Source: Actinomadura alba
GTDB lineage: Bacteria > Actinomycetota > Actinomycetes > Streptosporangiales > Streptosporangiaceae
Assembly (NCBI RefSeq): GCF_014323705.1
Contig: NZ_JABVEC010000013.1
Location: 124,001 to 188,000 of the forward strand
DNA length: 64,000 nucleotides
Direction: 5' to 3'
A program made the translations under genes and the position numbers. This document shows positions 32,701 through 40,860 of the stretch, one piece after another; position 1 is the first letter of the stretch; each line of letters starts with the position of its first letter. Under the pieces are notes generated by a model. That model did no database searches. It was not told where the DNA came from and saw only the letters and a list, made by a program, of their open reading frames with translations.

Positions 32701-33579
32701 CTACATGGCGTCCGCGAGGTCGCCGGCGCTGGGTGTCCCCTCGGGGCCGCCGCCCTCGAGAACGACGTACGGGTCCTGCTGCTCGTACCAACCGACGCCC
32801 GGCGGGCAGCGGTCGTAGCCCAGCAGGCGACGGACCTCCATCGGGTACGCGAGCACCTGCTCTTTCGAGACGGCGAGGTATTGGTTCTCCTCCTGCCGGA
32901 GATTCCCCAGGTCCAGCGCGATCGTCAGGCCGGTGCGCGGCTCGTGAGTCGTGTTCTTGCCGCCGCCGTGGTAAACACCGCCGAGCCAGATGACGCCCGA
33001 TCCGGGCGGCATGACCGTGGGAATCGCCTCGCTGACATCGGGGGCCCGCTCGTCATCCCAGTGATGGCTTCCCGGAATTATCATGGTGCCACCGTTTTCC
33101 GCGGTGAAGGCACTCATCGCCAGCATGAGCTGTACCCGGCTGGTGGGGCCGGGATGGCGGCGCAGATGGAGCGCATCGTCGCGGTGCAGCGGTTGCCTGC
33201 CCTGGCCGTAATGGAGCTGGACCAACTGGGTGGTGCTGATCTGGATATTCGGGACCATCTCCTGTCTCGACCGGCCGATCCACATGGGCAGGGGTTTCTG
33301 CATGATGGCACGCGCCGCGCCAAGGAAGAGGTCGTGCGTGACCACGGGAGTGAGCCGCCTCGTGCGATTGAAAAGCGACGATACCCGCCGGGTCCGGCGG
33401 CCGTCATACCAGCTGTCACAGTAGGCGCTGGCATCCAGGGCCGGACCGAGGTCGGTCCACAACCCGTCAAGTACGGCACGATCTGCGAAGTCCTCGACGA
33501 CGACCGCTCCGTCCCGCTCCAAGACCTCGACGACCTCGTCAAGGTGGGCGCCGGAGGTGAAGCGGATCAGGTCAGTCAT
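32701..33579 (-). CDS. Phytanoyl-CoA-dioxygenase-like Fe(II)/2-oxoglutarate oxygenase
   Basis: 292 aa. Iron ligands are visible as HRD in QPLHRDDALH and a distal His in LGGVYHGGGKN; the 2-oxoglutarate Arg is probably in PRTGLTIALDLG. This is the PhyH superfamily, members of which hydroxylate carrier-bound amino acids and many secondary metabolites. Its start overlaps the stop of the condensation-enzyme gene by eight bases, so the two are translationally coupled. Possible reaction: aliphatic hydroxylation of an amino acid or sugar unit. Specificity is unknown. Confidence 0.9.
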   Translation of the reverse strand: MTDLIRFTSGAHLDEVVEVLERDGAVVVEDFADRAVLDGLWTDLGPALDASAYCDSWYDGRRTRRVSSLFNRTRRLTPVVTHDLFLGAARAIMQKPLPMWIGRSRQEMVPNIQISTTQLVQLHYGQGRQPLHRDDALHLRRHPGPTSRVQLMLAMSAFTAENGGTMIIPGSHHWDDERAPDVSEAIPTVMPPGSGVIWLGGVYHGGGKNTTHEPRTGLTIALDLGNLRQEENQYLAVSKEQVLAYPMEVRRLLGYDRCPPGVGWYEQQDPYVVLEGGGPEGTPSAGDLADAM

Positions 33580-34984
33580 GATTTTGCCCTTCCTTTCTCA
33601 GCGGGGCGTCTGGGGTCGATAGCAGCTCATCCAACATTGTGCAGAACCTCGACACCATGTCCCGTATGGTGCGCTCCTCGAAAAGATTGGTGTTGTACCA
33701 GAGGCTGCCGGCGATATCTCCGGACGGCTCGATGTCCAAGGTCCACAGACCGCCGTCCGGTATCTCCGTGGTCACCGGCTGCGAAAGGCGTCTATGGATC
33801 TCGGAGTATTCAAGATCGCCGATGATCTCGCGATCCATGACGAACGGGAACTGAAAGACCTGGAAGGACAGCACGGCGGTCCGATCCCCGGCGAAGGTTT
33901 CGGCCAGCTCGGGCACTTCCTGCAGAATCTGACCGAACGGCATGGCGTGGGAGTACGCCTCGAAGCAGGTCTTGCGAGCACGCGCGATCACGTCGAGCAG
34001 GGTCCGGCATCCGGTGAGGTCCGTACGCAGCGGCAATTGGTCGATGAACGGTCCGACGGTGCCCTGGAACCGCTCTTGAGTCCGACCGGACGCGAAGGTG
34101 GTCACGGTGATATCCGAGGCGCCGGTCGTTTGCCGGAGAAACACCAGGTAAGCGCCGAGCATGACGATGAATGCGGAGCTCCGCGTCGACCTGGCGAGGG
34201 CGAGCGCCGCGGCGGTCGTGTCCGGGCCGAGCACAAAACGATATGCCGCGGTTCCCTTGGGGGCACCGGCTGATCGCGCTATGTCGGTGTGCGTGGGGAC
34301 GAGGCGGGCATCGCTCAACTTTCTCCGCCAGTACGCCCGGGAGCCGTTCATCGCCGGTGATCCGGCGCGTTCTCGATCCCAGGCGACATATTCCCGGTAC
34401 TGGTGCACATCGGCCGGCGCCGGCTGGTCGTGTCCCGCCAGCGTGGCGTACAGCACGGCAAGGTCGCGGATCGCCACCTTCATGGACCACTCGTCGACCG
34501 CCGAGTGATGCGCGATGAGAACGAGCACCGCATCGTGATCGTCGAATCGGCCCAGCCGCGCTTGAATCAGCGGCAATTCGTTGACGCTGTAGGCGGCGCG
34601 CTCCAACTCGATGAGCAGCTCCTCGGACCGGCGTTGCCGGTCGCGCGGGTGAACGCCTGGAAGTTCTCGAATCTGCAACAGTGGGGGAGCCGGTGGGAAG
34701 ACCCGCTGATGTCTGTTCTCCGTATCGCGGATCACCTTGGTCCTGAGCGCTTCATGACGGATCACCAAAGCGTCCAGGGCCCGCTGCAGGACATCGACGG
34801 CGATGTTTCCACGGACGCGCCAGCCGCACACGATGTTATATCGTCCGCCAAAAGGTCCGTCCTCGCCGCCCTGGTCGAACAGGCAGAGAAACTCCTGACT
34901 GGAGGAGAGTGGTATCTCCTCACCCGAACGTGCCGGCGAGATGTGCACAGTGCCGCGCCCGCCGGTTTCGCTTGCCTCATCCAT
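33572..34984 (-). CDS. Stand-alone condensation enzyme (SgcC5-like)
   Basis: 470 aa, a single NRPS condensation domain of the size of SgcC5. The active site is intact: AHHSAVDEW at residues 158-166, with H159, H160 and D164. GGAGG precedes ATG 34984. SgcC5 of C-1027 joins carrier-bound beta-tyrosine to a hydroxyl of the enediyne core, forming an ester; this enzyme may attach the modified beta-amino acid to the unknown scaffold here. It lies between the second ACAD-like gene (24 bp) and the dioxygenase gene (8-bp overlap), all on the minus strand. The ester-forming role is inferred from the homologue. Confidence 0.9.
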   Translation of the reverse strand: MDEASETGGRGTVHISPARSGEEIPLSSSQEFLCLFDQGGEDGPFGGRYNIVCGWRVRGNIAVDVLQRALDALVIRHEALRTKVIRDTENRHQRVFPPAPPLLQIRELPGVHPRDRQRRSEELLIELERAAYSVNELPLIQARLGRFDDHDAVLVLIAHHSAVDEWSMKVAIRDLAVLYATLAGHDQPAPADVHQYREYVAWDRERAGSPAMNGSRAYWRRKLSDARLVPTHTDIARSAGAPKGTAAYRFVLGPDTTAAALALARSTRSSAFIVMLGAYLVFLRQTTGASDITVTTFASGRTQERFQGTVGPFIDQLPLRTDLTGCRTLLDVIARARKTCFEAYSHAMPFGQILQEVPELAETFAGDRTAVLSFQVFQFPFVMDREIIGDLEYSEIHRRLSQPVTTEIPDGGLWTLDIEPSGDIAGSLWYNTNLFEERTIRDMVSRFCTMLDELLSTPDAPLRKEGQNHD

Positions 34985-35008
34985 CTCGGCTGCCTCCGCG
35001 ACATTCCG

Positions 35009-36235
35009 TTATTCGATGCCGAACCGTGCCTTGGTGTACTCGCGTTTCGCGATGGTGGAGAGGAAGACCGCGACGCCCGCGTGACTGTGCAGCATGGAAA
35101 GGTCGCGCCACACGCGTTCGATGCGCTCGCCATGGCGGACCGCGCTGGACCCTGCCGTGGGAAAGAGCCGACGCTCGACGGCCCTCCAGCACAGCTCGAC
35201 CACCTCACGGCAGATCAGGGCGATCCGCAGCTCACGTTCCTTGGTGAAGGCCGCAGGACCTTCGGTGCACGCGTCCAGCCATTGCTGGACCACGTTGAAG
35301 AACGCCGCCTCGGCGGTCGCGATCATCGCGGCCGCCTCGCCGTACCAAAGCTGGTAGTCGGGATCCTCGGTCCGGCCGGCACCCTCCGAGAACGGTGCGG
35401 TCCTGGCCGACATCAGCTTCTCGTAAGCGTCGAGTGCCCCCTGCGCCATGCCCAGTGCGAGAACCGCATCCTCCAAGATCATGACGCTGAAGGGGCCGCC
35501 GCCATATTCCGGGTTGCCGTGCAGTTCGACTCCGGGCGGACCAGCGGTGACGCTGAGCCGGCTGAGATGGCCGTCGAGGGTGAAATGGTCGGGGACGAAT
35601 CCGTCGGAGATCGCGATGCTGTGCGATCCGCTGCCCTTGAGGCCGAGCGACGCTCCCCAGTCGTCCAGCCGCTCCCAGGTGCTGCGCGGGGCGACGAACA
35701 GCATGGGCATGGGCGGTTCCCCCTTCTGCGAAGGGACGAGGGTGTGCCCCATGAAGTGCGTGGCGTAGGGGGCTCCCGAGCAGTAGCTCCAAACGCCGTT
35801 CAGCACCCAGCCTCCGTCGGTGCGCTCGGCCGTCCCACTCGGCACGACGGTGGCCGGGCAGATGAATTCCCCCGTGGCGAGCAACTCGTCCTGTGCCCGC
35901 TTCCCGAAAAGTGTGGCGACGGCATGCGCATGCGCCTGCCCCAGGCAGTACATCCACCCCGTCGACGGGCATGCCCTCGTCAGCGTCAGCACCACGCGCA
36001 TGAACGTGTCGATCCCGAGCTCGTAGCCGCCGTAGCGGCGGGGGACCAGGATCCGGTAAAAGCCCGCCTTGCGGAACTCCTCGTGGACATCTTCGGGGTA
36101 GTAGGTGCGTTCCTCGGTCTCGGCCTGGCGCTCGACCAGCATGGGAGCGATGGCCTCCGCCCTGGCGATGACCTGTGCCGAGGTGGCGTCGGGCTCCAGA
36201 GGCCCGGCGACGGGATCGCGGGTGGGAACGGTCAC
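35009..36235 (-). CDS. Acyl-CoA-dehydrogenase-fold flavin-dependent oxygenase (second of two)
   Basis: 408 aa from GTG 36235 (GGAGGAG upstream). It shares the ACAD fold with the protein at 18096-19277: VPRRYGGYELGIDTF, ACPSTGWMYCL, NGVWSYCSGAPYATHF and LKGSGSHSIAISDG. It belongs to the subgroup of flavin-dependent hydroxylases rather than CoA dehydrogenases. Without a visible flavin reductase it depends on one elsewhere. It is the first gene of the operon with the condensation enzyme and the dioxygenase, so it may act on the same carrier-bound unit. The reaction is unknown. Confidence 0.8.
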   Translation of the reverse strand: MTVPTRDPVAGPLEPDATSAQVIARAEAIAPMLVERQAETEERTYYPEDVHEEFRKAGFYRILVPRRYGGYELGIDTFMRVVLTLTRACPSTGWMYCLGQAHAHAVATLFGKRAQDELLATGEFICPATVVPSGTAERTDGGWVLNGVWSYCSGAPYATHFMGHTLVPSQKGEPPMPMLFVAPRSTWERLDDWGASLGLKGSGSHSIAISDGFVPDHFTLDGHLSRLSVTAGPPGVELHGNPEYGGGPFSVMILEDAVLALGMAQGALDAYEKLMSARTAPFSEGAGRTEDPDYQLWYGEAAAMIATAEAAFFNVVQQWLDACTEGPAAFTKERELRIALICREVVELCWRAVERRLFPTAGSSAVRHGERIERVWRDLSMLHSHAGVAVFLSTIAKREYTKARFGIE

Positions 36236-36518
36236 GTGTGATCTCCTCCAGCGTCACGCGGGGGTCGATGGACAACGCGTGCCGGAATTCGTGACGCGCC
36301 ACCGCATGTGCCGGTCGTGATCGATCCCTTCGGCATGGTCGATCCCCCCGTCACAGGTCGGTGCGCTCGGCCACCACAAGCCTGACCTGAGCGGGGATCT
36401 GCGTCTTCCTATGCCGTGCCCTTTCGGCGCCGCCCGGCTCTGCGCACCGGCGGGAGCCGACCTCTTCGATGCCACATGTCAAGGACCGGTTGTGGACTTT
36501 GTCCGCCCACGGAGAGTC

Positions 36519-37598
36519 ATGCATGCTCACAGGGTGAACATTCCCAGTGAGCCGATCGGCAGCATTCCCCGTCCCCCGGAACTCCTGGCCGCCATGGCGG
36601 CCCATGACAAGGGCGAGATCGGCGTCGCTGATCTGGCCGCCGCCCAGGACCAGGCCGTCACCGACACGATCCGCCGGCTGGAGGAGATCGGCTCGCCGGT
36701 CGTGACCGATGGCGAGCAGGCCAAGCCGAGCTTCGTGACCTATCCGATCGCGGGGCTGCGGCACCTCGCGTCCGACGGGGTGGTCATCCCGTTCGCCGAC
36801 GGGCACCAGCGGCGGCTGCCGCGGCTGACGGCCGGGCCCTTCCGCTATGCCGCCCACGCCGACCGCTACCTGAGGTTCGCGCGGCGGCATGCGAACGTGC
36901 CGGTCAAGCAGGCCGTCATCGCACCCTCGGCGCTGAGCCTGCTCTACCCGGCCGACGGGATCGGGGGGTACTCACGCGAGGAGTTCCTGGACGACCTGGC
37001 CGGCGAGGCCGAGGGCGACATCCGTCGTTGCCTGGAGGCCGGCGCGCACGCGGTGCAACTGGATTTCACCGAAGGGCGCCTGTCGCTCAAGCTGGATCCG
37101 ACCGGTGCCGTTCTGGACGACTTCATCGAGCTCAACAACCGGGTGCTTGAGCGATTCTCCGAGGACGAGCGGGCTCGGATCGGTGTGCACACCTGCCCGG
37201 GCGGCGACCAGGACTCCACGCACAGCCTCGACGTCGACTACACGGCGTTGCTGCCCAGACTGTTCCGGCTCAAGGTGGGCGGCTTCTATGTGCAGTTGGC
37301 CGGCGAGCCTGATCCGGACAAGGTCCTGGCCGTCATCGCCGAGCATCTGCCCCGTGACGCCCGCATCTTCATCGGTGTGACCGACCCGATCGATCCGAAG
37401 GTGGAAACTCCCGTCCAGGTGCGCGATCGGGTCCTGGCGGCGGCCCGGCACCTGCCCGCCGACCGGCTGGGGACCTGCGACGACTGCGGCTTCGCACCCT
37501 TCGCCGACGACACCTCCACCTCCCGCGACATCGCCTTCGCCAAGATCGCGGCCCGGCTGGAGGGCACCATCCTGGCCGCCGGGGAGCTGGGCGTCTGA
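36519..37598 (+). CDS. MetE-core methionine synthase (cobalamin-independent synthase II-like)
   Basis: 359 aa, only the length of the C-terminal catalytic barrel of MetE. Zinc-binding residues are visible: VHTCPGG (His and Cys) near residue 225 and CDDCGF near residue 322. The PIGSIPRP and VTDGEQ segments at the N-terminus fit the family. It transfers a methyl group to homocysteine, giving methionine, probably to feed SAM to the many methyltransferases of the cluster. ATG 36519 has GGAG close upstream; GTG 36534 is an alternative. It is divergent from the ACAD-like gene at 36235. Confidence 0.85.
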   Translation: MHAHRVNIPSEPIGSIPRPPELLAAMAAHDKGEIGVADLAAAQDQAVTDTIRRLEEIGSPVVTDGEQAKPSFVTYPIAGLRHLASDGVVIPFADGHQRRLPRLTAGPFRYAAHADRYLRFARRHANVPVKQAVIAPSALSLLYPADGIGGYSREEFLDDLAGEAEGDIRRCLEAGAHAVQLDFTEGRLSLKLDPTGAVLDDFIELNNRVLERFSEDERARIGVHTCPGGDQDSTHSLDVDYTALLPRLFRLKVGGFYVQLAGEPDPDKVLAVIAEHLPRDARIFIGVTDPIDPKVETPVQVRDRVLAAARHLPADRLGTCDDCGFAPFADDTSTSRDIAFAKIAARLEGTILAAGELGV

Positions 37599-37834
37599 GA
37601 GTTCCCGCCGCCGACCCTCTCCTCGGGAAGCGTCCCGGACCGGCCCGCCTCCCGAGGGAGCGGTGGTTTGCGTGAACAGCCCGCCGCGGATTCTGGTCAC
37701 CGCATCCCGGAGCGCACGAAATCCGCTCGGCAGTTTCTGAGAAGACCCGTGAACGACCCGCGTCGATACTGAACGAAGTCGGCCAAAGAATCGGGCGGAC
37801 ACCACATTTCGATGCGAAATCGGGGAATTGCCGG

Positions 37835-39001
37835 ATGACGCGACCGAGGGTGTTGCGCTGGGCGGCCGAAGACAGGGCTGCGGAGATGCTCGACCGGCTG
37901 GGCGAACTGGTGTCCTGCGAGTCGCCGGCCGGGTCGGCGCCGCACCTGGCCGTGTGCGCCGACCTGCTGGCCGGCTGGGGCGGTGCCGTACTGCACCGAG
38001 AGCCCCGGCGGATCGTCCGGGACGGTGTGCCGCACCTGCTGTGGCAGGTGCCCGACCAGCGTGTGCTGCTACTCGGCCATTTCGACACCGTTTGGCCGGC
38101 CGGCACCCTCGCGCGGTGGCCGTTCACCGTCGACGGCGCGATCGCCACCGGACCGGGCGTCTGCGACATGAAGTCGGGCATCGTGCAGATGTTCGCGGCC
38201 CTCGCGCTGCAGGAGGACACCTCGCATATCGGGGTCCTGCTGACCGGCGACGAGGAGAGCGGCTCGGTGACCTCGCGTTCTCTGGTGGAGGCCGAGGCCC
38301 GGCGGTCGAGGGCCGTGCTGGTCTGCGAGCCGAGCACACCGTCCGGGGAGCTGAAGGTGGCGCGCAAGGGAGGGTCGGCCTACCGGCTCACCGTCCACGG
38401 CAGAGCCTCCCACGCCGGAGTCGAGCCGCACGCGGGAGTCAACGCCACCGTCGAGGTCGCCCATCAGATCCTCGCCGTCCAGAACCTGGCCGCCCCCGCG
38501 CGCGGCACCAGCGTCACACCCACGGCGCTCAGCAGTGGCACCACGTCCAACACGGTCCCCGAGAAGGCCGTCCTGGCCATCGACGTGCGGTCGTGGACGG
38601 GTGCGGAGCTCGATCGGGTGGATCGCATGATCCGCCGGTTGGAGCCCCGTCTTCCGGACGCCGGCCTGAGCTTTGAGGGTGGGGTGAACCGTTATCCGCT
38701 GGTGGCGGACATGGCCCGGGGGCTGCTGGAAATGGCCCGCGAGGAGGCCAAGGAACTCGGCCTGGAACCGCCCGACGGCACGCACGCATCCGGCGCCTCG
38801 GACGCCAACTTCACCGGGGCTCTCGGCGTGCCCACCCTTGACGGGCTGGGCGGCGTCGGCGGCGGCGCACATGCCCGGGACGAGTACGTCGACGTACGGC
38901 GGATGCCCGAACGCGCCGCCCTGCTGGCCGCACTGGTCGACCGTCTGGCGACCACGCCGTTTCGGACCGAAAGAGCACGCCGCGGCGCCCCGCCCTCCTA
39001 A
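37835..39001 (+). CDS. M20-family metallopeptidase (glutamate carboxypeptidase-like)
   Basis: 388 aa. Metal-binding motifs are LLLGHFDTVWP (His, Asp), GPGVCDMKSG (bridging Asp), TGDEESGS (Glu-Glu), and a distal His in GGVGGGAHARDEYV. The dimerisation domain lies around residues 175-290 (GRASHAGVEPHAG). The family includes carboxypeptidase G2, which removes C-terminal glutamate, and ArgE/DapE-type amidases. The YbdK-like ligase gene starts ten bases downstream, so peptide-bond making and breaking activities are paired here. A role in removing a protecting group is a hypothesis. Confidence 0.85.
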   Translation: MTRPRVLRWAAEDRAAEMLDRLGELVSCESPAGSAPHLAVCADLLAGWGGAVLHREPRRIVRDGVPHLLWQVPDQRVLLLGHFDTVWPAGTLARWPFTVDGAIATGPGVCDMKSGIVQMFAALALQEDTSHIGVLLTGDEESGSVTSRSLVEAEARRSRAVLVCEPSTPSGELKVARKGGSAYRLTVHGRASHAGVEPHAGVNATVEVAHQILAVQNLAAPARGTSVTPTALSSGTTSNTVPEKAVLAIDVRSWTGAELDRVDRMIRRLEPRLPDAGLSFEGGVNRYPLVADMARGLLEMAREEAKELGLEPPDGTHASGASDANFTGALGVPTLDGLGGVGGGAHARDEYVDVRRMPERAALLAALVDRLATTPFRTERARRGAPPS

Positions 39002-39011
39002 GCTGAGGCGC

Positions 39012-40139
39012 ATGAACGCGGACGACCGGGCCCGCCGGTTCGGTGTGGAGGAGGAATTCCTCGTCATCGACCGCCGGACGCGGGCCACCGCGGCAAGCTC
39101 CCGGACGATACTGGACCATGCCCGACAAGAGCTCGGCGACCGGGTCGGCGGAGAGATCACCAAGATCCAGGTTGAGAGCCGCACCACGCCCTGCACCACG
39201 ACCGCCGAACTGACCGGCCAGCTCTTGGAGAACCGCGCCACCTTGGCGGCCAAGGCGGCGGAGGCCGGGCTGGGCATCATCGCCAGCGGCACCCCCGTGC
39301 TCGACACGCCGATCCCGTCCCCGATCACCGAGGGCCCCCGCCAGGACCGGGGCAACGCGACCTTCCGCGGCCTGCACCACGAACTCGACCTGTGCGCCCT
39401 GCACGTCCATGTGGAACTGCCGGATCGGGAACAGGCGGTGCTGATGAGCAACCACCTGCGGCCCCACCTGCCGACGCTGATCGCGTTGGCGGCCAACTCT
39501 CCGTTCTGGCGCGAGCTCGACACCGGATACGACAGCTGGCGCACCCTGATGTGGAATCGCTGGCCGGTGGCCGGCCCCCCGCCCTACTTCAACTCCGCCG
39601 CGCACTACGACGAGCTCGTCGCCACGCTGCTGGAGGCCGAGGCCCTGGTGGACGACGGCACGATCTTCTGGGACGTACGGCCCTCGGCGCGCCTGCCGAC
39701 CCTGGAGGTCCGGGCGACCGACGTGCCGATCACCGCCGAGGAGTCGGCCGCGCTGGCCGCCCTGGTACGGGCCCTGGTGGTGAGCCTGCTGCCCGCAGTC
39801 GAGGGGGGCGATCCCGGTCCCGAACTGCGGCCGGAGCTCATGCGCCTGGCCTACTGGCGGGCCGCCCGGGACGGCCTGGCCGGATCGGGCATCGACGTGC
39901 GCACCGGCCGTCCCGTGCTGGCGGCCGACCTTGCCCGGCGTCTGCTGGAGACGGCTCGGCCGGGCCTGGAGGAACACGGTGACCTGGGCCGCGTCACCGA
40001 CTGGCTGGGCCGGCTGACAGAACACGGCAACGGGGCGACCAGGCAGCGCCGGGCGGCCCGTGACGGCCGGCTCACCGACGTCGTCGACCACCTCATGGAG
40101 CAGACCGCGCCGGTCCCGCAGGGCAGCAAGACGCAGTAA
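39012..40139 (+). CDS. YbdK-type carboxylate-amine ligase (glutamate-cysteine ligase 2 family)
   Basis: 375 aa. The N-terminus RRFGVEEEFLVID holds the conserved metal-binding glutamates of the GCS2 family; ALHVHVELPDREQA and FWDVRPSARLPTLEVRATD are the other signatures. The enzyme should use ATP to form an amide between a carboxylic acid, typically the gamma-carboxyl of glutamate, and an amine. It lies ten bases after the M20 peptidase gene (GAGG site in between) and 58 bp before the nitroreductase gene. In the pathway it could add a glutamyl or similar group to an amine; the substrate is unknown. Confidence 0.85.
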   Translation: MNADDRARRFGVEEEFLVIDRRTRATAASSRTILDHARQELGDRVGGEITKIQVESRTTPCTTTAELTGQLLENRATLAAKAAEAGLGIIASGTPVLDTPIPSPITEGPRQDRGNATFRGLHHELDLCALHVHVELPDREQAVLMSNHLRPHLPTLIALAANSPFWRELDTGYDSWRTLMWNRWPVAGPPPYFNSAAHYDELVATLLEAEALVDDGTIFWDVRPSARLPTLEVRATDVPITAEESAALAALVRALVVSLLPAVEGGDPGPELRPELMRLAYWRAARDGLAGSGIDVRTGRPVLAADLARRLLETARPGLEEHGDLGRVTDWLGRLTEHGNGATRQRRAARDGRLTDVVDHLMEQTAPVPQGSKTQ

Positions 40140-40197
40140 GACAAGCCCGCGGCATCGCGGGAACATGGGAAACGCCGCACCAATGGGAGGCGTTTCG

Positions 40198-40860
40198 ATG
40201 ACCGAGGTCGTACCGGACCGGACGGTTCCCCTTCTCCGCCGGCGAGTCCCGCCGGAGGAGGCCGTCCGCGCCGTACGGTCCTTCACCGACGTGATGGCGA
40301 CCCGCCGGTCCGTGCGGGACTTCTCCCCCGAGCCGGTCCCCGACCAGGTGATCGAGACCGCGATTCGGGCCGCCGCCAGCGCGCCGAGCGGTGCCAATGT
40401 CCAGCCCTGGCGGTTCGTCGTGATCACCGACCCCGCCCGCAAGCGCAGGCTCCGGCTGGTCGCCGAGGCAGAGGAACGGGAGTTCTACACCCGCCGTGCC
40501 TCGCCGGAGTGGCTCCGGGCGATCACCCCGATCGGCACCGACTGGCGGAAACCGTTCCTGGAGACCGCACCCGTGCTGATCGTGGTGTTCGAGGTGCACC
40601 AGGGCCCGCACAGCCCCAAGCCCTACTACGTCAAGGAATCGGTGGGCATCGCGGTCGGTCTGCTGATCGCGGCCCTGCACCACGCGGGTCTGGCCACCCT
40701 CACCCACACGCCCAGCCCGATGCGGTTCCTGAACGAGATCTGCGAACGGCCGCCGGAGGAGCGTCCCAACGTGCTCATGCCGGTCGGATACCCGGCCCCC
40801 GACGCTCGGGTGCCCGATCTGGTCCGCAAGCCCCTCAGCGAAGTGATGGTCCGCTGCTGA
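40198..40860 (+). CDS. Nitroreductase-fold flavoprotein, iodotyrosine-deiodinase-like
   Basis: 220 aa from ATG 40198 (GGGAGG seven bases upstream). The FMN-binding motifs RRSVRDFSPEPVP, ASAPSGANVQPWRFVV and VGIAVGLLIAALHHAGLAT are typical, and the PSPMRFLNEICERPPEERP and VLMPVGYPAPDA segments recall iodotyrosine deiodinase-type proteins. Those reductively remove halogen from tyrosine; other members reduce nitro groups or enones. In a beta-tyrosine cluster a tyrosine-like substrate is conceivable but unproven. Its 3' end overlaps the convergent flavoprotein gene by 26 bp. Confidence 0.85.
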   Translation: MTEVVPDRTVPLLRRRVPPEEAVRAVRSFTDVMATRRSVRDFSPEPVPDQVIETAIRAAASAPSGANVQPWRFVVITDPARKRRLRLVAEAEEREFYTRRASPEWLRAITPIGTDWRKPFLETAPVLIVVFEVHQGPHSPKPYYVKESVGIAVGLLIAALHHAGLATLTHTPSPMRFLNEICERPPEERPNVLMPVGYPAPDARVPDLVRKPLSEVMVRC

